The notes beneath the pieces are model-generated. The model saw only the letters and a list, made by a program, of their open reading frames with translations. It ran no database searches and was not told where the DNA came from. A stretch of 64,000 bases of DNA from Apteryx mantelli (Eukaryota; Chordata; Aves; Apterygiformes; Apterygidae). Below are positions 1 through 13,672 of this stretch, piece by piece (within the stretch, counting starts at the first letter, position 1; each line of letters opens with the position of its first letter). A program made the position numbers and the translations under genes. The stretch is taken from positions 68,384,501 through 68,448,500 of the forward strand of contig NC_089980.1 of assembly GCF_036417845.1 (NCBI RefSeq), written 5' to 3'.

Positions 1-3000
1 GCAAAACAGCTTTCCACAAAACAGATTGTCCATATAAGAGAACAAGCCTTCTCATCATGAAGTAATCATAGCCATATAAAACCAAACATGATTAAATTAC
101 AGCAGTCTTCAATTGATACATACACACTTTAGTCTTCAAAACCCTTTAGAAGAAAGCAAGGACAATTTTTCAAATTAAAAGCTCTACAAAGTGTATACAC
201 ATCCTGGAACCTATTGTTAAAGTGTCCTATATGGCTGTAAACTCACCCAATTAAGAACATAGGGAAACTGAGACACCTGTCATATGTTTCTGGTTTTCCT
301 GGCACATGCTCCAACACTGACATTCAACATAAATAGGAACATCAGTTTTGATTAATAACTTCAGACACTGGGACAACCCATCAGAATAAATTCTCTGATG
401 TAACTGTACTCTGCATCCATCATGAATCCTTTCTTACCCAAGGTATTTTCACCACTTCTCAATAAAACTCAGAGGGTTTTGTTTCTTTATTTTTTCAGAT
501 AAGCAGATGGTGTTCCTTGCCTCCATGTCTGGCTTTGCTAGATCTCATTATAAAATATTTGGAAGTGACACAATGAAAATATTCTCTGCACTGTCATGCA
601 CACAAAAAAATGCACACACAGACTTCAAAACAGTTGATTACCATCCTTGAGTTACTGGAACTAAAAGTTAAAGTTATCTTTCCTTGACTGTTAAAAAAGG
701 AGTAGCTCAGTGGTGTTGAACTTCAGCTGAGCTGGAAACAGACCTAATCCCTCAAAACAAAGATGATTAACCATGAACAGCAGTATTTGGATATGATACT
801 AGGGTGCTTATAGTCATTGGTGCAGGAAAAACTGAGATACTAAATATCACAGACCCTAGTGACTTCAATGAGGTCCGCAAGTACCCCTCACCTGTGCTAA
901 CCAGCTGTGAATTCTGTTGTCAGACATAGGTTTACAGCATCATGCATAAGCATGTTTTGTGTGGAGGGATAGCTCCTGACAAAAGGAGTAGAATTCTGAA
1001 GATTTTAGACCATCTGCTTCCTTGCTTTTGACATGTGCTTTGAAAAAAATACAAGACCTGGAAAAAGTGCACAAGCCTGAGTACACAGGCATTATTAATT
1101 CCCATTTTTCCGTCACAAGCCTCTGTGTGTTATTTTTGGCTGTATGTCCACTTGAAGCATTTCCACTATCCATGTCCACTTGGAGGATTTTGTTCTCTCA
1201 ACCAGAGCCCATTGCCCTTTATTTCAGATAGGAAATGGGCTGTTCCTTTAGCACCTCCAGTGAAGTACATTACTGGCCAGCTCTTCAAGGTAACTGAGGA
1301 CAAGCTCATCATGTAGCTCGTGCCTTCATCATCACATTGCCCATACTTTTCTTGTACAAACTGATCCTCATGATGCAGATAGAGATGTTTAAGATGGAAT
1401 TCTGGCCAGAGAGCATGAAAGGGAAACAACTGTACTGGGAAGGTGTTCCTGCTCTCCCCTCTCAGTCACGCACCTACATTGTTCTTCACAAGAAATAAAT
1501 ATGTAACAGACATAGGTATAGAGCAATATTTCTGGGTAAAAGAAAACATTTGTGTAGGGGGAGATAGAGGATGATTTTGAAAGATTTGCAAAAGATAAGT
1601 GTCATACAAGCCACAGATTTGTGAGCAGTAGGCAGAAAGAACAAGGAAGATGCCTTGTGACTGATCAATATACCTGTGGCAACAAAGGAAAGTTAACGAA
1701 AAGTCTGTTTCAAATAAGACTATTTCATTTCTGAGATTTTGCACACTTTTTCTCAGTGCCTTAGGTTGGAAACATAACTTATCTTCCATTGCATGGCAGT
1801 CAAGAAGGTAATTTCCATTGCATAATAAAGTTAGAAGAGGCACCGATCTCAGAATACATAAATAACACCATCAGGGTCCAAAAGCAAACGAGAAACACTA
1901 AAAGAAACCCAGCATATGTTTAATGGTCAGCTCCTGGAAGACCATAATATTTTCAAGATGTAAGACTTAATCTTCAATTAATTGCTTATTAGGAATGTCT
2001 CACTCCAGGGATAAGGAGGTTTATTTACAAACACACATGGCAAAGTTTATCAGAATCCCCCACATAATTGTGAATGAACAGGGAAATGGTTATTTTTGTA
2101 CTAAATGTCAGATCTGCACAGTTCTGAATAAGTACAAGCTGATCAACAGGACAGCTATTGCAGTATTTTTGGCTTTGCTCTTTCAAGGTTGCAGAGCTAC
2201 TGGTGTGGTTTCACCACAGCATTTTATACAGGAATATTTATACTGCTACTCTCTTCATGATCTACCTGGTTGTTAAAACCCTGGTTGTCAAAAAAGCCCA
2301 AAACTTTATTTTTGCATTATTATTTATTTTTGAAGTGCTGTTAATGTGAAATAGAATCTGGTCTGAATCATTTCAGCCTCCATAGAGGGATTTAAACCTC
2401 TTCTCATTTTAGTGAAATGGCTTGTGGTTTCCAGCTGAAAGAGTCAGTCAACTGATTACAAATATAGGATCTGTCAGTTAAACAGAAGAGCAGGCAGAAC
2501 CAAAAGCACTTCTTTCAATTAAAGAGAAAATGCATCCTCCCAGTGAAGGCAAAATAGTCTAAATCCCAAAGCAGAGAGCTCTTTGGTTCCTTATCTAGAG
2601 AGGCAAAAGACTCTGGTGAAAGTCAGACTATAGGCAAATAGCAGCTACAAGCATATAGAGGGTACAGTGTTTTCAAAGACTAGGAACCTTCTCACAGAAT
2701 AGATCTTGCTGTTTTTGCTAGTAAAGGAGTCATACCTTATAGCCCAAGCTTGCACAGGTATAGTGCTGTTCCTGGCTTTGCCTTTAAAGCACCATGGGAA
2801 GTCTAAGCTCCAGCACTGATACCTGGGAACTCATGGCATGACACCATGGATTTATAGATTACCACCTCAGAGATATGCAGGAAGTAAAGCATGTCACACA
2901 AATATGCTTTGCCTGGAATTTACAAAAATACTTGTTCTTTCCTTAAAGCAGAAGCAAAGAGTAAATAGTGAAACAGAAACTAAAGACATCTGTATCCATT

Positions 3001-6000
3001 TTGCCTGCCTCAATCTTCCACTCACCCGTCAGGAAACTTCTCCAGGTGAAGGCTACCTGCAGCCTCCCCACCAGCTCTGCCTTTCTCCTCCTTCTCCACC
3101 AGATCAGAAGTAACCAAAAAAGAACAGGGAAGGTCTTTTATAACCTTTACAGATGATTGTCTAATCAGCTTCATCAGGTGATCAAGGCCATGTGATCTTT
3201 TGGTGGGTTACCATGCCTCTAACAGTCAGACCTTTTACCTGTTTTGCCCCGGCTAACTGCTACCTTTAGTTAAGGATGTTCTGCTTACTTGTCAAAGCTG
3301 ATAACCTATAGTATAATCCTGTCTATTCTGTCAGCTTTCAAATGTCTGAATACTTGCTGTCTCTTGTCTGTGTATACTTGGAAGTTGCTAGCTGTATATC
3401 CATTCAGGGATAAGCTTCCTCATTAAACCCTACTGATCTCTGCAGACAAATGTGTCAAGAAATAATACTTAGCTGGGACCAGTGTATCTGGTTCTGGGAG
3501 AACTTAGATTCCACTTTGTGCAGGTGAAAAGAACTATGCAGACATGAAGCCCTGGCCAATCCATCTCAGCCTCTCACTCAAGAGACTTTTCAGAGTTTGA
3601 GGAAAGAGATAAAGTCTGTAAGCTCATGTAAAATTTCCTGCAGAATCTTCAGTGACTTGGGATTTTAGGAGTAGTCACTGTTAGAATTAACCCAGTGAAA
3701 TCCAGAGGGCCTTAACAGGGATCATTTGTCATATGCCATTATTTTTCAAACTACTCTTCCTTCTCTCCCCTCTCCAAGATGGGTTCTACCATCTCTCTTT
3801 GTCACAGCTGCAAATTGTATATTGCAAACTGCCCACTGCTTACTCTGAGCTATGATATCATACTGCCAACAGAAATGTTCTACTCATCCAAAAATGACTT
3901 TCCTTCTCCCTATTAGTGCAATTTTTATCTCATCCACCCTTATTTCATATTTCAGAGGAAATAGACGACTTGTCTGCACTTTGGAAATGGCAGTGAGTTG
4001 GAACTAATTTGTTTTTATACTAAATCTGCTGGAAATCACTTTCTCTAGTATCTAAAAGGTATGCCAGGTCTACTTACTTATATGCTACAACACTAGCTGT
4101 GTGAGTATCACATGCAGACTATGGCCAATTTCCATTCCAAGCTGATTTTGACGTGTTTAACATGAAGTAATAAAAAGACCCCTATTTCACTTTATGAGTC
4201 ATTATAGTGCAGCTGTTTTACTGGGCACGCTGTAAACATCACATGGATCCTTCCATTTTAAAGAGAATGAGAAATTATGTTAACAGTGTTTTTTATGAAA
4301 ATTTGTTATAAAAGAATAGTTTATGTAGCTTATACTCTGGTAGTGCTTGTTTGCGAGGCATAGCTCTATTCACTCCCTCTCTACGTAACACGTACTTGGT
4401 TCCTTCAACTGCACATACAATTATATTCTATAATTGCTAATAAGATTCACTAGAGAGAATCTGACTTTGCAGATAAGCTGTACCAGGTAGCAGGATTCTT
4501 GTATTTACAGTCTCCCTCTGTATTTGTTGTTGTCATCCCCTTACACTTCTTCCTCTACAACAACAACAAAAAAAAACACAAATAAAAATGAATAGAAAAC
4601 TAATAGAAGCATCAGTAGACTTTCCCTTTAAAATGATATTTTAAAACATTAACAGACTTTGATGCAAATGTTGAAAAGAAAAGGAAGAAAAGCTGTAAAC
4701 TTCTTTTGCTTTCTGTTTATCTTACAGCAGAAGTTAAGAGTAGCCTTAAGTTTGCCTTTCTTATGCCAGTGAGAATGGTTTGGGAATGAGCAGGTACTTT
4801 GTGCTCCAAATGACTTTCCTCCAGCTCTTGTAGTAGCTAAAACCAACCCATACAACTATTTTTCCCTACTGCAAGTGGGAGAAGATTGGCAGCACTGCGT
4901 GGAGAGCCCAGCTGGCCCATACCCTTCCAACACTAGCTTTGGAACACCCATTTCTCTGATTCTGTCACCACATTGTCTTTTTAGGGAGGATGGACTAGGA
5001 TAGGTCCCATATTCACCTGGCAGGGTAAGGCACCTAAGATTACTGTCATGTAAGTCCAAGAAATAACAAAACACCTTTTTTACCCTCTCAAGACATGGAT
5101 ACCTCTGTCAGAGAGGTTTCCATGCACAAGTTCCATACTCCTCTTTATTCTGTCCTGAAAGATGTCCTGTGCAAAAGGATGCTTAATCCATAGTTTCATT
5201 TTCATGGGTATTGCTTCTTTTGCTTCTCGGCTCACAAACCTGAGCAATTTCCCATCCTTACTCTGCCATGAAATACAGTTGAAAGATAGGCTCTGGTTCC
5301 TCTATAAATGGAATGTATGACAAGCGAGTTATAAAAATAATCTTGCTACAAAAACCCACTTCTTTACAACAAAACCATATTTAAGCTAAGGATATCTTTC
5401 AAAAAGAAGAAAGAGGGTAGTGGTGGCTATCAGGATGTGAACACATGTTGACTTTACAGGATAACAGTTTATTTAATCTACTTAACTGGGTATTAATTTA
5501 AATTAGAACCATTAGAGCCTAGTAACTGCAGAGAATCCACAAGAAAAAATAGAAAAGACGAAATCTATGGCATACAGGGCTAAAGACAATAATAAGAGAT
5601 TTATGTTTCAGAGAATTAAAGGAAATCCTATCAATGTTAATGGCCCACAAGTAGATAGAAATTATAGAACTGTCAGTTAAATGAAAGAAAGAAGACAGAA
5701 ATATTCCATATTTATGTTCTGCATTTAACAAAAACCCTAGAAGATAAAATAATTTAATAGTAACTAAGATTCAAAAGTAATGATGACTAAAGTTGGACAT
5801 TTTTATATCAGTAGGTATGAGAGCCAATAAGAAGAGATTTGAAGTGACAGTCAGTGAGCTGAGCTGGGAACAGGGACCTCCAGTATGTCTCAGAACCTCC
5901 TGGAAAATCCAGAGGATTTTCTGGAGAATGCTAAATTTGAGGCATCCTTTTTAAAATCCAGCTGGGATGACCAGATAATTATACACCTTTCAGACTGATA

Positions 6001-7140
6001 TTAGTCAATTCTGGATAAACTAAATGGAAGAAAGAAAATTGAAGAAAGACGAGGTTAATATATGCAAGGAAGTCAAGAGTTAAAGATTTGCAACAGTTTA
6101 TGGAAATAAAAAGTCATGATCAAACTAATTTGATTAATTTATTCTGAGATTCAAAGTTTGTTGACAAAGAGAATAGCATCAATGTAGTACAGTGCTGTAA
6201 ATTACTTGATAGCCTGACACCAACCAAAAGGAACACCTAAATGAAAAAACATCTATTCAGGAATAAAGCCTGGATGCCATACTTCTAGGACAAGCATTCT
6301 TACTTCAAAATGAATGTTTTGGTAAAAGATTTGGGAAGATGGGGCTATATATAGAAGTCTATGTAAATGAAAATGAATGGCTTTTCCCTCAAATTTCTCT
6401 GTCAATAAGAACACCTAGAACCATCACCACAGTCACTCAGGCTTGCAACCCAAATCCTAGCCTCAGTTCTATCTCCAAGAGCATTTAGGTCACACCTAAA
6501 TCCTTGGCCAAAAAGTTAGTGCTGTCTTAAAATATATAAACTGGGGAATGCTGTATAGAAGCCTTGAGAGACTGGAGACTGTCATCTCTGCCCACTACTG
6601 GAATACTATGTCCATTTGAAGAAAGATATTAAAAATTGAGGGAGAGTGAGAGGGAGGGCAAGAGGGGAGTCATGAAATAGGTTTAAAAATTTGAAAACAT
6701 GCCTTATAATGAGACTCAGAAAACTTCATCCATTTTACTTATCAAAGAAATGATTTCATCTAAGTACCTCATAAGGATCAAAATTAGACAGAGAGCTCTT
6801 CAATTTATTTGATAGGGCTTTGAGCTAGAAGTTGAAGTTAGATCAATTTAGACTGAAATAGCTGTAAAAACGAGTGTAATAAACCTCTGCAACAACTTAC
6901 CAAGAGTTTTGTTGGATCTTCTACTAGAAAAAGTTTTAAATCAAGATATTTGGCTGCTTTTCCTTAAAAGTATTCAGCTGGGAATTCATTTAGGAAAATA
7001 CTAAAACTTTTATTAAAGTGGGCATATTAGATGATCAAACCTGCCCTTCTGGCTGTAGAAGCCTCTCAGTTGAATTTCCGTAAAATGTTACTGTTTATTC
7101 AAGCTTGCATACAGAAGTTGGTTTAAGCAAATTCTTTGGT
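1..7140. other. Intergenic, no gene seen
   Basis: AT-rich DNA with only short scattered open frames (up to about 125 codons on the minus strand near 1466-1843), none resembling a known domain. No CR1 end, LTR or tRNA was recognised. Minor A-runs lie near 4570. Confidence 0.7.
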
Positions 7141-7395
7141 AATTTTCTGTCCTTTTGTCTCTTTCTTGCTTCTCCTGAACTTTCTCATTTCATTCCACCA
7201 ACTCTATCCAGATCATTTTTTCTTCCTCTCTTATTAAGGAGTTCTGTCTGCCTACCTCTTTCTCTTCATCAGTTCTAGCTTCCCCTCTCCCCTTCTAAGG
7301 TTGTGCCTCATCTGATCTCTCCTTTGTTTTTCCCTCACATTCTCAACTTTCCTCTTACGTCTCTTTTTTCCCTGTGCATTTTTTTCAACCATATT
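7141..7395. repeat. Pyrimidine-rich tract
   Basis: About 250 bases of the + strand are dominated by T and C (runs such as 'tcttcctctc' and 'tttttccctc'), without a clean repeat unit. Probably a decayed microsatellite. Confidence 0.6.
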
Positions 7396-9153
7396 ATTTC
7401 ATGTAACCACATATGGAACAAGTCTTTCAGGGAACATAAAAAGAAATTAATAATAACTCTTGAATAACAAACAAAATGTATGTGTTAGTCTAGAGCTGCA
7501 GGGTTTAAAAAATGGGGCACAATATCAACATCCTGCAAAGAATACTGAAATGGTTTGTGAGCCTGCTGAAATGCAGAAAATCAACTGATTGCTTTTGATT
7601 CTGACTTTGATAGCTTCACTCATGGGGAATTTTCTAATATGTAAAGGCAGATATGTTGAAATCTATACACTTTACTGTATTTAAAGAGTCAGCAGAAAAC
7701 ATACATATATCTTTTTTCCATAAAAAGCATATGGCCAGGGACCATCTTCCTATTCTAGAAACTCTGATAAGTGTATCTGAAAGATGTTATCTTCCTATGG
7801 ATTATCCTATCTGAAATTAATTGATGCTTTCAATTAAATTCCTAGTATGCAGCCCTAGATTATAACAGTTATTTATTCTCCTACAGATCCAGCAGGGTTT
7901 CAAGCCCTTCTGTCTCATCCCTTCAGGAACTTACAGTCCAAGATTTGTAAAACTAACTCCGTGTCTAGCCATTGGAACTAATCACAGGAGCAAAATGCTG
8001 CAATTTAGCTCCCAGATGGAAAAAAAAGTTTTTGGTTTCTGACTAAGAACTTCTACACAGAAGTCTGACAAGCATTACTTTATTCACACGATTTCCCCAC
8101 CTTCCAATGAATTCCCTGAACCCTCTTACATTGCCCTATGTAAACAAGGTATCTGGATTAAATGGTCAAAATGAAAAAAGTTCTCATTGCAGCCAAGTTT
8201 TTCCTGAACATGTCCAGAACACTTTGTTTTCACTTGGTTATCAGTCCTGTATTTTTATTTTTCACGCCATGCTGTTTCTTTTAATAAATTCCTTTCCCCA
8301 AGGCTGATGTGCATCCAGGATTCTTTTTTACTTTAAGACACAAGATTTTCTTCTGTTAAATATTATCTTCCCATTTCAAACTCTGCTATCCCATCAAAAG
8401 CAATCTATTTAAATTGAGTTATGATGAAATGAACACACTACGGCTCCTGGGGAGCAGGAATTTGGCTTTGATGACAGTGAGAAAAGAAACTCAGCTGTTC
8501 AGACATTAAGTCTACAAGTTAAACTTATTGCATTCTTCTTGTATGTCAGTGTCCAGTTCAAAAGTACAATAGTACCTAGGCAATGCTAAGGAAAACACTT
8601 GAAAAATTGAAATAAATAAACAATTCACAGGTATTCATAACGAGATTGTTCCAAGAAAATGTTGCCGGTACAGGGTATATCCCAGAATCTTTATCAGAGG
8701 CATGTTTCTTATTTCTTTTTTTTTAATAAATGTATTTATGTATTTATGTAGCTTACAACAGCAGTTTTCTTCAAAAAAAGAAGAGGAGAGGTAAGGCAGA
8801 AAGAATGCATGGAAAATTAAGCAGTTTAGATAAAGACTTAAAAGACAGGATTAGAGACCACATTAGGGCAGTGAGAAGATCACAAATCAACATGCAGATG
8901 GTAGCAGGTAGAAGTGAGTTTGTAGAGAAGACAGAATACTACTAAGGTGTCAGGGAATCCACCACCAAAGTTAATGGTGTTCATGGGTTTTGGCAAGAGC
9001 AAAACATTGTGTTGGGGGTAATCAAAGCCAGTGGGCATGGGGAGCCAGGGGCCAGGGACTTTCCTCCTGTCTCAGCCCCACTGATGCAGGGAAACCGTGG
9101 TACCCTGTCCCTGGGTGCAGCCAGCAGCAATGCTGAGCATGAACTCCTGATGG

Positions 9154-9173
9154 GTGCATGTGCGCACATGCAC
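9154..9173. repeat. 20-bp perfect palindrome with alternating purines and pyrimidines
   Basis: The sequence is gtgcatgtgcgcacatgcac, its own reverse complement, and every step alternates purine and pyrimidine. Such DNA can form Z-DNA or a cruciform. No function is shown. Confidence 0.9.
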
Positions 9174-9357
9174 AACACACACCTCCGACCACAAAGATAG
9201 AAACCGATAGAAAGCACTGCCTTTGCCAGTACCCACCTGCACACACACAGCACTCACATGAACATGAGCAGCAGACATGGCCCCATCCTGTCCCTCTTCT
9301 CCTACTGATCGGCACTGAGGTCTGCTAGCCCAATGTGTACATACAACACATGGGTCC

Positions 9358-9483
9358 CTCCAGCTGCTGGCCGTAGACCCTCAGGCTACCCAGGAGCAGC
9401 CCCCAGGCCCCCTGCCCTGCTCCAGCTGCTGGCACCTGGACTGATGAGCCCCTGCAGTTCATGGTGTCACTCTAGTTGCTGGC
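9358..9483 (+). repeat. Degenerate tandem repeat with CTCCAGCTGCTGGC core
   Basis: The 14-base core occurs at 9358-9371 and 9420-9433, and in altered form (CTCTAGTTGCTGGC) at 9470-9483. Spacing is about 62 and 50 bases. It lies inside the GC-rich part of the LTR-like block. Confidence 0.55.
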
Positions 9484-9905
9484 ACACAGGTCTCTCTTCC
9501 TACTCAAAAGCTAACCTGCCTTGAAGTTTGCTAGTGGTCACACTTAGACACCCAGAGCAGAGAGCACACTCGCACAGAAGGTAGTCAGAAATCAAATTTA
9601 ATGAGAATATAGGACAGACTGCAGTGATCAAGTGCACGGCCCAGTCAGACAAGCTACTGACAAGCCAACTTTATACTTTGCCAGTACCTTTTATCTTCTT
9701 TTCCCTCTATTTTTCCATTCTTTGTCCTCTCTGATCCACCTTGATCCTTCCGTTTCCACACATCTGATCATTCCTCTGAGCACCCATACATGCTTTGGGA
9801 AGATTCTTGTGCTCACGCCTACACTAACACCTTAGCCAGTGCCAGCAAATATTCCAGGGCACTAGATCTCGATCATCTCTGCTGTTAAACTGTTAGACCC
9901 TGACA

Positions 9906-12900
9906 TGTTTTTAGCCTTGGTTAAATAACTCTCACCCAAGCAATTCTTACACATGCCCAGGTCATAAACACTGGACAAGGACAGGACCAACAATTCCCTA
10001 AAAAATTTTTCATATGATTACCCAGTTTGGGGAGATAACAGAGTTTAGCAATATGCACACAGCCCATCCTGTGCCAGTTGCCTTCACCCAGAGAACAGTC
10101 TGAGGATCATTTAATTTGCTAGTCTAAAAGTAACCGCAGCTGTTGTGGATGGCCAGTGTGGGATACAGGAGCTGCACTAAACTGCTACTGCTCAGGATTC
10201 AGCTGAGTTCTCAGGAATTGTGCTATTTCTGCAGGATTCCTGATGATATAAGGAGCTATTCAGCACGACAAAATGCTTGCAGAAACTGGCTTGAAGCAGA
10301 GAGTTCACTGAAGGGGGGAAAAAACTCCATTGATTTTTTATTATGTTATTTTTTGAGCATAGAGCCCAGCACAAATGGGATCAAGAGCTGAGAGAGACAG
10401 GAGACAACCTGTAATTCTCATCATCTTTTTGCACCTTTTCAAGAGATGTGTAACTTAAAACAGCAGGTATTCAGAGTAAGATTTCCACAATACTGAATTG
10501 GAAGTAATGTTTATTATTTTTTCATGAGAATTTCAACTCAATACACTTTCACTACAGTTTCAAATATAGCAAACAAATACAGCAACATGTTTCATCTTTC
10601 CCCATATTTTAATTGTTTGGCATTTTAAAATGTTGCTACTGTGGTATCTGTGTTTGCCTCAGATAAGGGACAAGATTTACAGAATGCCAAATGCCATACA
10701 AATTAGGAGCAGAAAATCACATAATTGCCACATTAAAGAAAAAAATAAGGACCTTAATGTTTGTTTTTAACCAAAGATCAGATGAAAAGTTTTGGTGCAT
10801 TCAGATCAGTTTTGTAATTTAAGTGTTTGATTTCCATCATAAACATTTTAACTGTCTTAAAATAGAAAGTATGTTATTCAGAGAGTTAAAATTGCGATTC
10901 AGCTTTTGTTTACAATCTCAGAAGAAACATTTCCATCATTTCAAAAGTTTTCTAAGTATTTCTCAAATGAGAAATGCATTGAAACAGAATCTCTTCCCTG
11001 AAAAGGCTGGGGTTCAATATGTATTTTCCTATGGGGTGAGAGTGAGGAGAGAAAACAATCTCATCATATTCTCAACCATACAAATCTTTGCAGGTATTTG
11101 CAAGCCCACCAAAGCCACAAGAGAGAGGTAGATGAAGAAAGTTTAGATTCCTCTTCCATATGTGTGAGAGTTTATTGACCAGAAGTATAATTAACTATGT
11201 AAGGGAATTTGCTGAACATTCACCAGCTAAGTGATTCTTGCCCAAGCTGTTTTATTTTATGGAGTATGAAACATTTACTTGGAAGAGGGAGCATGAAGAC
11301 AAACAAAGGTCACAAAACATTTCTACAGGATACATCTGGAAACAGGCAGATGTTCTTTTTGTCCTTTTTTCCAGAATTTAAGTGAGTTCAAAAGGTAAGA
11401 ATGCTCTCTAAACAGTTCCCATCTCTGAAAACTTTTAACTTGAAAAACTGAAATTCCATCTTGTTCAAGCCTCATGCAATAGGAATGACCTCATGACACT
11501 ATCTGCTAATGATGCAGCAATTATTTCAGAGAAAAAAAACATAATGGATACAGAGGCGAATACTTCCCGGTTTCCAGTCACGCTGGAGATGTTACAGTCC
11601 TTAAATTGCTACAGCAAATCTTATGGTTTTGCTGAACAGGCAGCAACAACTTTAACTTGCTTTCTTTTCAGATGTTGCTCTGCATTTTATTGTGCATAGC
11701 AAGTATGAACACAGGGCAACATTGTCACTGGTAAAACAGTCTGTTAAAATAAATTTGAATGTCTTTAAAGTCAAAGAAAGTGTGTCATATTGTACCTAGA
11801 AAATAGCCCAAGAGGCAGAAAAGTGAAAAACCTCCTTCTCTAGATGGCCTTTTTATAGGCCCATAGCTTCCCAGACAAGACATTTCTGCTTCAGTGTCTG
11901 TGAGAACAATCTTAAAGTTTTGTGGGATGTTTTTTGTTTTTGTTTGTCTGTTTGTTTTTACCTTGGACACATTTGCCAGAAGGGCTACTGTCCTCTTGGT
12001 TGCTTCATTTCAAAAAAAATGGGAAGTCATCCCCCAGGTGACTCCTGAATTGCAAAATGGAGAGGAACCAGGCAGCAGCATTACCAGGACCCACAACCTT
12101 GGAGCAGTGGAGGAAGCTTCATAAGCCAGGACAGCTGGACCACAGAACAGCTACTTGTGCCCCATTGCAGCTGCCAAGTATAGACCTAAATATCCTGAAG
12201 ACAGAAGCAAAAAATGCTAAGTACTTAAAATCTGCAATTTATGGTGTAGGTCCAGACTATTGACAGTCCTGTAAATAACCTGTCTTGAGAAGCAGGAAGC
12301 TTGTGCTGGTAACTGGAAACGAGCGGTTGCCTGCATCTTGTACGTCTACCATCATATGTGGTAGCCTGCCCCGCTAGGTCAAGTAGTGGATATAGCACAG
12401 AGAAGGATGCAGGAGACATTCCAAGCTGTGATGTTGCCATGATGGAGGTGCCTGTTGGGGTGCTTAGTGACTGTCTGTGGACCAGCACAAGCTTCTGCAT
12501 GGCTATGGAGCAGTATGCTGTGTACCTGGGGCATGCTTACCTGTCCTAAGACACTGCGGTGTGGGCAGAGATAGTGTGCTCCACCCTACGGTGTCACCAC
12601 AGAGATTAGCCCCGGGGAGTGTCCTCAGAGATCTCAGAGAAAACTGAAATGAGGAAACAATGCAGATTATATGTTTTAACAACAGTATCACCTAGCTCAA
12701 TAGCAAGCTTAGAGTATCACCAGCATAGAGCAGTAAGCTGGGGAGACATTTTCTGTTTACACTGTCTTTCCCCCAGAAAAGAGGGAACAGAGACTGGATG
12801 TTACTACAGACAGCAGGAGCAGAGGTGATTGGAGACAAAAGGTATTATCTAGAGGAAATATCTGGTCATTTTAGTGCCTTCTTTTTCCCTCCTCCAAACT

Positions 12901-13585
12901 CCTTCTTCCTAGCCATTATTTGCTACAGTGGTACATCACCAAAAGCAAGATGGAAGAAGAGTGTGAGATATACTGTCTGAAAGTCCCTTTTATAAAATGA
13001 CTGATGGGGTCAGACGTTGGCCACAGTTGCGTGTGCAATCTGGATAGGGTTTCCAGAACAGAAATTCATCTCATTTGTCTGCATAGTTTTCTGAAGACAA
13101 ACACAACCTATTTTGTGTGAAAATGTTCCAGTCTGCACTTGGCCAAAATACACTGCTCTGCATGGCATTGTCCTTGGGGTGAAGTCAAATCTTTCTCACT
13201 GCCTTGTCACAAAATCAGAGACTTAAACACCTTTCAAGTGATCTCCTTATCTATTGTAATGCAGCACTGCACACTAGGAAGAAGAACCCTTGCTGATTCC
13301 TGCCTGCTCAGGACCTGGCTCTTTTCATTTGTATTGAACTTGACAGCAGAATCTCGAAGATGGATATGACAGTTCTAGGCATTGAATTCAGCTCTGCTCC
13401 GCGCTTCGTTTTGTTTTTTTTTTCTGAAAGGATAACCCTGAACTGGTGAGCTATCATGTTTAGATGTAAGTTTTCATTATAAATGAATGGTTCCATGACT
13501 TTAGGGCTTCATGACTATCCTCATGAAGTTTTGAGTTTATTCTGATGCTTTTTACCATTCTCTATGAATGTTGCAGCTAGCTGGA
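9906..13585. other. Intergenic, no gene seen
   Basis: Short open frames only (about 100 codons at most, 10823-11131). The 12000-12650 part is somewhat richer in GC and could hide a diverged repeat, but nothing was recognised. Confidence 0.6.
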
Positions 13586-13672
13586 AAATTCTGACTGGAA
13601 GATGGAAGTCAGAATTTGTGAAATTCTGGGGAAATCAGAAGTTGGGAAATTCTGACTGGAAATTCTGACTGG
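13586..13672. repeat. AAATTCTGACTGG direct and inverted repeats
   Basis: Perfect 13-base copies lie at 13586-13598, 13647-13659 and 13660-13672. An inverted 10-base copy at 13608-13617 can pair with the first copy (12-base loop). Confidence 0.8.

Larger units (their letters stand above)
8948..9905 (-). mobile_element. Possible LTR-like element in antisense orientation
   Basis: The block is bounded by perfect 8-bp terminal inverted repeats, TGTCAGGG at 8948-8955 and CCCTGACA at 9898-9905, in the TG...CA form of LTR ends. Read on the minus strand, TATAAA (9670-9675) precedes an ATTAAA polyadenylation-like signal (9597-9602), and the 3' end resembles a U5 terminus. Its GC-rich, repeat-bearing middle differs from its flanks. 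Against it: no target-site duplication, no primer-binding or polypurine tract, and an unusually long region after the signal (over 600 bases). It could equally be another diverged repeat or a chance arrangement. Confidence 0.35.
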
